From Phoronis ovalis (Eukaryota; Phoronida; Phoronidae), in NCBI GenBank assembly GCA_028565635.1, contig JAOXYB010057645.1:1-10978 (forward strand): DNA of 10,978 bases, read 5' to 3'. The position numbers and the translations under genes are program-made. A model generated the notes under the pieces. It made no database searches. It was not told where the DNA came from and was given only the letters and a program-made list of their open reading frames with translations. Positions 1 through 8,400 of the stretch are shown here, one piece after another (positions within the stretch are counted from its first letter, which is position 1; each line of letters begins with the position of its first letter).

Positions 1-856
1 TTTCATACATTTTACACAATAGTTTGAAAATACCATTATGACATAGCTTGAATGTTAAAGTTTTAGAAAACATCTCTGAGTGAAAAAAATGTAATTTGTA
101 TTTTTCAGGAATTTTTATTTAAACAGTGACGAGGGTCCTGTTTAGCTTTAAATACACAGGTATGACAACATGACAGAAGTGTGGTGTAAAGCCAAAAATC
201 ATTTCAAATGTAATATGTTTACTAGTTACGGGCTAATAAGTGGGATTCTGGGAACCTAGCTGACACTAGATGGCTTCATTTGACAGTTATAATGGGTTTC
301 CTGTTATAATGTAATGTTTATGAAGTGGAAGTGGACTTATTCCTGTCCTACAAGAAATGCAGTTTCAAAAAATTACTAGTTCTGAAAATAGCATCTAAAT
401 TGAAAGATGGTTAATCTCACTTGTACACTGTCTAACATACTCAGTCTGTGTTACTGTTATTAACAGTCTGAACTATCTACATATTTATTTACAAAAGATC
501 CCTAGATATGAACCAGTCCATATATAGGTATTGCCAGCTACCACACATAATCCTATGCACATACAAAATATTTGTATTCAAAGATTGTATTGTTGTGTGC
601 TCTGATTGTTACTTAGGCACATTCAAATTTGTTTATCACCAAATCTTTTCTATGGGCACATATAAATAAAAAAAGTATTAGCTATGTTGGATATGTACAG
701 CACATGCATCAATTTTTGCCAAAAGGCAAACACTCGTTCATTCTACAAAGACTTGAACATTACAAAAGTATCATTATAGGAATTTAACAACACAATGAAT
801 TCATCACATTCATATTCAAAAAAGCTTGTTTCGTGGAAGTATCTTTAATTAGAACC

Positions 857-876
857 AGATGTGTTTTAACACATCT
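857..876. repeat. Short inverted repeat, 9-bp perfect arms
   Basis: AGATGTGTT and AACACATCT are separated by two T residues and could form a tight hairpin or a palindromic protein site. Nothing around it indicates a mobile element. Confidence 0.7.
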
Positions 877-1194
877 ATCAGACTAGCGATAATAAAGGGA
901 TATTCAGCATAGCGAGATTAGAAATAATCTTCACAAAGACGTCAAAGTCTAATATGTAAACATACACTAATAACTGCCGCATTAGCTCTAATGACATATT
1001 AATGAATATTTATGTTTATGCATATTTACGATTGAGACTGTTCTGTGATAATATCCAAAAGTAGATTACAAATGCTAAGCCTTGTGAATAAGGCTCTGCA
1101 TATCTTGGAAACTATACAACACTACTTGTTGCCTTGGATATCGGATTCAACACAGAATTGTCTGTTTTGAAACTTAAAAATTCTTTTAACGCTT

Positions 1195-1641
1195 TTAAGC
1201 AGCTGCCTTGCATATAAGAAAGTTAAGATTGGTATAGAGTTCTTTTACTTTTTCCAAAACCTGCTCCTACAAGTCTTGTGGTTTATGCATCATGCTTTCC
1301 GAATATTGTACCTACACACAAAATGTTACACCTGGAACATTTGTTGACTAGATGAGAATTTTGGGATGTTGGCACCATTATGCAGAACTCATGATTACAA
1401 CTACGACAGATTATGCAATAATAAAAAAAGCTTGTAATTACAAACGTAGAATATCATAATAATAGCCTTACCTGTTCTGGTGTTCCTCTACATATTTTTG
1501 TGTGGTGTCGTCAGCCTGTATGTGTTGTGCCAAGTATAACATTGCAGCAAAAGCAACACCACTTTAGGACATGTCGTGCATTATGACATCCTGAAGGGTG
1601 ATAAGGGAAAACCTGCTGTCACATCTGTCCACACTTTTTTC
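1195..1641 (-). pseudogene. Possible decayed coding relic, minus strand
   Basis: On the minus strand, 1641-1471 reads as protein-like sequence with one internal TAA (1564-1566), including LITLQDVIMHD and AAMLYLAQHIQADD. It ends at CAG|GTAAGG, a strong donor. In the same frame, 1311-1195 reads ESMMHKP, one TAG, then EQVLEKVKELYTNLN and a terminal TAA; a GTGTGTAG acceptor lies just before it. The two pieces do not join in frame by the obvious splice sites, and several stops lie between them. It could be a pseudogene, a transposon remnant or chance; I do not recognise the family. Confidence 0.15.
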
Positions 1642-3745
1642 TTAATAAATATTGAATTTTGTTTCTTGTAAACAGCTCTCTAAAATCAATACAGCTGAAT
1701 GTGACTGGGGTCATACTCGGGCATTTAGGAGCATTTGTAAATCAAATAAATATTTGCAATATCTCCAACACATCTAAAGTTAGAACATTGACTCACAAGC
1801 TATATTGCTGCTGTCATTTCCTGTCATGTCACATTTTTGGAGATCGTTACCTGTTGTCCAGTCTATTTATCAATGTGTTGTAACTACACAAATGATGACC
1901 GAATTCATAAATAACTACATACTGTGCGCAAGATATGGTTCACAAAAAATATTACTTATAAGGCACAATCAAAGCTGGTTTCCGGGTGACTCAGATACCT
2001 CAATTTTATGTTTCATTGAATACTTTTAAAAATGGCAGATTGTGTAAAAGCTTTCCGTAAGCGCTGTGTATATAAATATTAAAATACAGAGCCTTTCTTA
2101 ATCTGAAATTCCTTGCCTCTCTTTTCCTTGACATAAATACATTATTACCTTTGCCAGTCTGATTTGTAATGTTCCTTAGGTACTGTATCTTTTGATATAG
2201 TGATATAACATGGTTAACCTCAATACCACTCCTCTATATATAATATCAGTCTTTGTAAGCATTAACCAATTATAATGTAGTACTTAATCACTTTATGCAA
2301 AAAAAAAATACTTTGAAAGTGTGACGAACCAGGCAACTTCTACACAAATTATGGCAAATAAAAGTTTACAGTCATGGCTGCATGAGGGTATTTAATTCAG
2401 CGATCCTAGCTTTCTGCGTGCTATAATCTGGAGGTGATGAGTGTTTGAATAATTAAATTGTCACATAAGGGATGTTATTGACAACTGTTGTTAAAGAGTT
2501 GCTATTCTGGCATAAAATAATGTACAAATTTAAATGTAAGACACAGTTTTGAAAAAAAAAAATGGTTTACAAGTACATTTATATGTTCTTGACATAACTA
2601 TCAAATGTTTAATTTCCGTTAACCCTAGTTGTGTGAATTAATAAAAGTGGGTTTTTCAACATAATAGATGCACAGGTAAAAATGCAACAGGATACCCTCT
2701 GAACAACTAGGACAGTACCTTAAAAATAACACAAATAACCACTTTAATAATTATTTTCTGATTCTGCAGTACTGTGCACAGACTTGCCAGAGATGATCTC
2801 ACATTTTAAAAATGGCAAATCATTGGTCTTGTGAACAATCTTCATTGGGAAGTTAAAGACATCGAATTGTTTTGTTCCTGTTTGCTTCACACATGGATAT
2901 GTTTGCTGGTCCAATCTGCCCTGCATGTTTGAAAGTCTCGCCTTGTCTGATTTCATAAGTAAAGGGTGACAAATAACATGTGAACATGCTCTGTGGCTCT
3001 AAAATACATCCTGTCCATGCAAATAGTAGCGGTACAATATAAACATTGTGGTAACTTACACATGTGACACACCTAACAATAAATAAAATAGCAATTGTCT
3101 GATCCATCTTGCATTGACTGCAACAGGCTGTAAAGGACTAGTCTTAAGAACTATCATATTTTGTGTAATAAATGATGCTTCATCATGAAACATGGGTTAT
3201 TTACTTGAAAGTTAAAAACAATATTTATTGCACAAGTTAACATTTTGATGTACCTTGCAAATGAATAACTACTGAACTTTGAAATGTATAAGAATGAAAA
3301 CAGTAAATGACAATCCTGACTAGTGTCTGTGACTGGTGTTGGTACTGACAATATAAAACATGTAAAGAATGCTACTTGTTGTGTATGGTTATTCTGACAT
3401 ACAATATGTGTTTTAACTTCTGAAGGTTTTGTTCAAGAATAGTGAACAACTGAGATTTCATTCATGGTTGTTCCAGCCTTCCCCACTAGTACTACATGCA
3501 TACCTAGCATACATTCAACAGAAATTGAAACTGACAGATCTTCAAAATGTCCAGTTGATATGCTATAATATAGTACAATACATCCACTCAATAATGTGTT
3601 TTTATATGTGCCCTATTTTTTAAAGTCAGATAAACATTTATAGTGTAATTGAAGGGTAGTTTGTATCTTTATAAAACTGGAAAAGGGGGGTTTTCTCAAC
3701 TAGTGGAATAGCTGTGTGAAGATGCGACAAATCAGAAGAGAAACT

Positions 3746-3858
3746 ACCAGGTTCTACACATACTCGGTGTTCTTCAATTGTTAACTACTCACACCAGATT
3801 CTACACATGCTGAGTTTTCTTGTAATTGTTAATTGCTCACACCATGTTCTTGTTTCTG
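3746..3858 (+). repeat. Imperfect tandem repeat, unit 47-48 bases, about 2.4 copies
   Basis: Copy one (3746-3792) and copy two (3793-3840) both begin ACCAG, share TTCTACACAT in the middle, and end in ATTGTTAA followed by CTCAC. A partial third copy starts ACCATGTTCTTG at 3841 and merges into the pyrimidine tract of the splice acceptor at 3870. The copies differ at several sites, so the duplication is not very recent. Confidence 0.8.
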
Positions 3859-3870
3859 TTTTTCTTGCAG

Positions 3871-3985
3871 TGGAAAGTACAAAGCAACTTTTGAGCTGAT
3901 TTTCAAGTGTTGAGGAAAACAGTACTTTCAACACAGTTACAACCTACTTGCCACAGCAGCTTTTTTCTTAAATATCTTTTTAAAG
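3871..3985 (+). other. Candidate untranslated 5' exon of the RBM12-like gene
   Basis: A textbook acceptor (a T-rich tract ending TTTTTCTTGCAG at 3870) and a good donor (AAAG|GTAAAG at 3985/3986) bracket 115 bases. The segment has stops in its reading frames and contains no ATG, which suits a leader exon and argues against a coding exon. It lies on the strand of the RBM12-like gene, 1.4 kb before the acceptor at 5375. No transcript evidence is available, so a chance pairing of splice sites remains possible. Confidence 0.5.
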
Positions 3986-5375
3986 GTAAAGACCACAAAC
4001 TATATTCAACTATATCATTTTAAGACTCGACCTGTCATTAAAGTGCATAAAACAAGAACTAAGAGGACAGGGACTGTCCACTTTGAGGTATTTTAAAGGA
4101 ATTTCCAAAATGAATTGAACAATTCATTCTGAAAATTAAGACTAAATGTGTGCACACTAAAATAGCATTTGGGGAACAGGATGGTACACATAATGCATTT
4201 CTTGATGACATCATATCAAAAATATGTTTGCATTTGTGTGGTTAAAAAAAACTTGCTTATTTCTAATCTTATACAATTGTCTGCATACTAAAATATTATA
4301 TTTATACAAACACTTTGTAAAGGGATACTTAAACAAATAATTCAAGATTTTCACCCCTACCTTTTCTTATCACCAAGTTAAAAGATCTTACATCTGAGAA
4401 GCAAGCACCTGTTTGGGAATCACTGCACACACTTCTCTTTATAAAACTTTGCATTTTAGTGTTGAGATTATTGTATATCTGATAGTGGAAATGGATTTTG
4501 TGTTGTACCATGTAAGTGAATGCACACTAGTCTACTTTTAACTTAACATCACTAGGTGTTAAAGGTAATAGTGACTCTCATATAGCAACTAACAGCACAC
4601 AAGAAGAATTTATGAATGGATTGAAGAACCTTTTAGAAATAATTCCTTTAAAATACATCTGAGTGATTAGTTTGTCATATTCGTGCTTGTTTATGCATTT
4701 TGAATGACTATGAATTGTCATAGCTGTCTTCTTGAGGCAGTGTTAAAATGCGACAACTGAGCAGCAACACCTTCCACTGTGCAAGCACTGCAAAGAGTTT
4801 TGTTGATGCAAACGTTGTTTTTGTTAAAAATACTTGGTATTTCATTTATGAGGAGCTGTATGAAAATAATTCGAGCATCACCACTTTAATCATTACTCAT
4901 GTGACACCAAGCTCACATTATTTCAGCAGAGCTGTCCTACTGTTCTCAAGAATTGGTATAACATAGCATTTTTATCTTGCAACAACTTTCACCATATCAT
5001 GCTCAAAACTGGGCAATTCATGAAGAAGTGTATAATTTTTGGATAGGAGGGAATTTCTATCAAATCAGTATTAATCTTAGGCACTCACATGGGGGTCTGA
5101 GGTGTCTACAAAATCCAAATGGTGTACATGTTCATAAACAAATGCTGATGTTGCATACAGTTCATCCACTGAAATAGAATTGAAACTACTCTTAAAATTC
5201 TATACTATTGTATTAATTAATTGCAAAAAAATCCATGATTTTTGTGAATAATAGAAATTTGAGATAACATTACCAAAGAGAATGTAGCAAATTAGGACAA
5301 CTGCCCAGTTAACTTAAAAGCCAATCTGTATTTAAATGAGCTAACTTGTATTCATGGCACTTTCATATTATTCAG
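3986..5375 (+). other. Inferred 5' UTR intron
   Basis: If the candidate leader exon is real, this 1390-base segment is an intron with GTAAAG at its start and TTATTCAG at its end. It is AT-rich with no coding exon I can support. Short open frames, such as one from an ATG at 4748 and another running to 5177, look like chance. A weak internal acceptor, TTATTTCAG, near 4926 could mark an alternative leader exon, but no strong donor follows it. Confidence 0.4.
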
Positions 5376-5414
5376 TGCACTCTAAACTCTGTCAACAGGT
5401 GGGATTGTGTCAAG
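5376..5414 (+). other. Proximal 5' UTR and probable 3' splice site of the coding exon
   Basis: A TTATTCAG acceptor ends at 5375, with a branch-point-like CTAAC at 5341-5345, about 30 bases upstream. A second usable acceptor, GTCAACAG, ends at 5398. Either leaves a short ATG-free leader before the start codon. In vertebrate RBM12 genes, as I recall, the coding region is likewise a single exon preceded by spliced untranslated exons. Which AG is used cannot be decided from sequence alone. Confidence 0.6.
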
Positions 5415-8400
5415 ATGTCGGTGATCATTAGACTACAGAGATTGCCTTGGTCAGCTAGTGCTTTAGACATAAGAAGATGCTTCAATGGGTTGTCAATTCC
5501 TGATGGCGGAGTTCATATAATTGGTGGTGAAAATGGCGATGCCTTCATTGCCTTTAGTAGTGACGAAGATGCCAGACTTGCCATGCAACGGGATGGTCAA
5601 CGAATAAATGATTCTGCTATTAAATTATTGTTGAGTAGTAAAACCGAAATGCAAACTGTACTTTCTGTTGCAAAGAAAGAAAAGATACAAAACCGTCCCT
5701 CTGACCAAAATTTGCATTCTGTGCAAGTAGGTCAAAGTGAACATGTAATAAATGATCCTAGAAACAGAAACCTCCCACCTTATCCAAGGCATGATGAATA
5801 TGCAGAACAATTTAGTGACAGAAACCGGTATAGTACTGTTTCTCACCGGGATACTGAATTTGTTGATCAACGAAAGGGTCCTCGGCATGAACATATGGGT
5901 CAGAATTTCCTCGATTCATTTCCGACTCGAGATGAACGGCATTTAACTGAGAGAAATCAACCTTTGAGGTCGGACATGCTCTCCCACCCTGACCCAACAT
6001 TGCAATACGACAGGCCGAATGAAATACCACAGTTGAACATACATGGACAGCCTCACCAGATAACTGGTCTTAATGATTCCCGTGACATACCCTCAAATGA
6101 AAACTTTCCTACAAGCCAGTCTGCTCGTGACTTGAGTACGCAAGAACATAGACATATGCCTGACAGGGCGCCTCTCACCCAACCTAGAAGAAATGAAGCT
6201 GGTCCTCAGTATCAATCTCGTCATCCAAATGAACATTCATACTTCAACCGGACTACTGATGACCGGGAACAAATTCAAAGACAAGGTATGCAGCAAGATA
6301 GACATGAAATTTGGGGTCCAATTTCACAAGACCTATCTCCATCATCTCGAAGAACTGATCATATCTTAGAAAGACTCCCGCCACAAGAAGATCGTGCCTT
6401 TAAGAGAGGTCATCCTCAAAAGGATATAGGCCTAATACCTGGCTTTCATGATGATGAACGACGACTTGAGCGAAACCGTGGACAACATAGATTATTTGGT
6501 CACCCTGAGCATAGGCAAATGCCAGCAGGCTGTCATGAGAATAGTGATAGTTTTCCACAACGTAGAGGTACTTCACACACACAATTCGATCAAAAGAGAA
6601 TGGGACCTGACGATGTTCGTAGGTCAAACTTTGGAGAAATAGATAAACCTAATAGAGAATTGAACCAACCAGTTAGAGGTCCAGATATTGCTAGAACTGT
6701 TCAAAACCGTAGAGACAGCTTGCCTGATCAGTTCCGCCAAGGCGGCCATAGGGAGGTACAGCACCCTAGAAAAGATGTAGAACACCTAGCAAACAGAGAG
6801 CCTCGTTTCGATCCTAGACATCCACAACACCCAAGGCCAGAACTTCTACACGAACGAATACCTCATGGCAATAATGATAACTTCCCACTCCCAAAAAATG
6901 ATGTGCCAAATGAGCGTAACTTTCATGGGAGGAATGAACATCACCTTGGTCATTCTTTGCACGTAACATCTTCTAGAGGAAGTTTACTTGGAGCCCCGGG
7001 CGAGAGTCAAAGAGATAACAGAGATGATCCTAGAAATTTGCAACAGCCAAGAGATGGTGCACCTGGAGACTTCCATCAACAGGAACAACAAAGAGCTCCT
7101 ATGCACAAAAATCGTTTTGAAAGAGAAGGGCCTCAACATCGTTTTCAAAGAGAAGGAATTCCAGGTGATCGAAATGATAGCCGATCAAGAGAAGATAGAG
7201 GTCACATGCTTTCAGGAGAAGATGCTCGCATGCAGCAAGGGCCAGCAGAGTTTCAATCTGTAGCTACAAGGGATGGATTGCTCGGCAAACGTCCGTTAAT
7301 CAGAGGCCAAATCCACAAAGAACCACAAGAAAGGAATGAACCTCCAATTCAAAGAGAAGGAATGTTTTGGGAATTTCCACAGAACAGATATGATCCAATA
7401 GGTCGCCAGGAACCACAACAAAGAGATGGAATTCTTGGTGAGTTTCCCGGGAATCGACAGTTACCGACAAATACAGGACATCGAACAGATGGTATCCTAG
7501 GCGAATTTCCGCGTGACCATCCCATACAGCCGAATGTAGTAAATCAAGAAGTAGCACACCTGAGAGATGGGATACTTGGTGACTTTCCCATTCAAGGTAG
7601 AAGACCGGCTGACCATCCAGAACCATGTCATCATGACATCAGAAGAGAGGATAGTTTTATCCCAGAAAATGTTCGCCCTTTTCAAAACGCTCCTCCAAAT
7701 GCTCGCAACTTTCCGCATCGTGATATTGCAGACCAAAGAGATTTAAGACAAATTGATATGGGACAGCATGACAGAAATCGATTTCCACAAAACATAAACT
7801 GGGAACGTAACATGCCTGTTGGCTTTTCTCGAGAGCAGTTTCAACAAGGAGATACTGACTTTATGCCTCGTGATAACCGTAGAGCAGACGAACGCGTGGA
7901 TGATATGAGACAGCCTCGGCAGGAAGGTAACAGGGAATCATTGTTGGGACCTGGTCCTAGAAGACATGGTCGCTCGCCTGAAAGGCGTGCTGTGGATAGA
8001 CGAGATCGAGATCCTAGACCCGAACAAGAAATCAGGGATTCCAAACGACAGAGAGAAGACAGAAATAGAGATTCACAGCCAAACGCAAAAAAAGCAGAAA
8101 CGTGTATACAATTGAAGGGTCTTGCGGAGACTGCTACGTATTCGGATGTTGAACAGGTTTTTGCTGGATGCGGCATTAATGCTATTAAACTACTTAGTAC
8201 AAGCAAAGATTGTCCTGCTGGAATTTGCTTTGTAAAATTTATAACTGAGGGTGACAGACGAAAAGCGTTGCAAAGAAATGGCTTGATTTATAAGAGTAGG
8301 TTTCTCCAGATAAATACTTGTTCTAATGAAGATTTTTATAAAGCTGACGAAGGACCTACTAGTAAACGTGACAGATTAGACTCTTCTAGTGCACAAACTG

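Larger units (their letters stand above)
1..3745. other. AT-rich non-coding DNA, possibly upstream intron or intergenic
   Basis: No gene is supportable here. Short open frames on both strands lack recognisable domains and match chance expectation. Small landmarks are a hairpin-forming repeat at 857-876, the palindrome TTGTAATTACAA at 1432-1443, A-runs near 2299 and 2552, and two faintly coding-like minus-strand stretches described separately. A promoter and first exon of the RBM12-like gene may lie here or beyond the window; I could not locate either. No tRNA or rRNA was seen. Confidence 0.5.
5655..8102 (+). other. Long, probably disordered R/D/H/Q/N/P-rich linker between RRM1 and RRM2
   Basis: Residues 81-896 (about 816 amino acids) contain no recognisable fold, very few Trp or Cys, and a dense mix of Arg, Asp, Glu, His, Gln, Asn and Pro. 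Such polyampholytic sequence is normally disordered and can promote RNA binding or condensate formation; that is inference. It contains a recurring GILGEFP-like motif (residues 521-848) and ends in an RD-rich basic stretch. No frame disruption is visible. As I recall, vertebrate RBM12 has proline/glycine-rich linkers in similar places, but with a different composition. Confidence 0.8.

Noticed and set aside
109-159. Possible 51-base exon between TTTTTCAG and CACAG|GTATGA
   Set aside because: All frames contain stops, the splice sites are only moderate, and there is nothing to link it to a transcript.
2064-2080. TATATAAA sequence as a core promoter
   Set aside because: Such strings are common in AT-rich DNA, and no initiator at a suitable distance was found.
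4329-4511. 60-codon minus-strand frame next to a GTAAGT
   Set aside because: There is no family resemblance, and the GTAAGT is on the other strand with a poor exon-side match. It is likely chance.
4748-4966. 72-codon ATG-initiated plus-strand frame
   Set aside because: It has no recognisable domain, lies in a probable intron, and similar chance frames occur throughout the window.
5346-5414. Upstream extension of the main reading frame by 23 codons
   Set aside because: It begins with TTG, contains probable splice acceptors at 5375 and 5398, and adds residues before the conserved family N-terminus. The ATG at 5415 is the better start.
7438-7443. Donor-like GTGAGT inside the coding sequence
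   Set aside because: It encodes part of the conserved GILGEFP motif, and the frame stays open through it. A coding explanation is sufficient.
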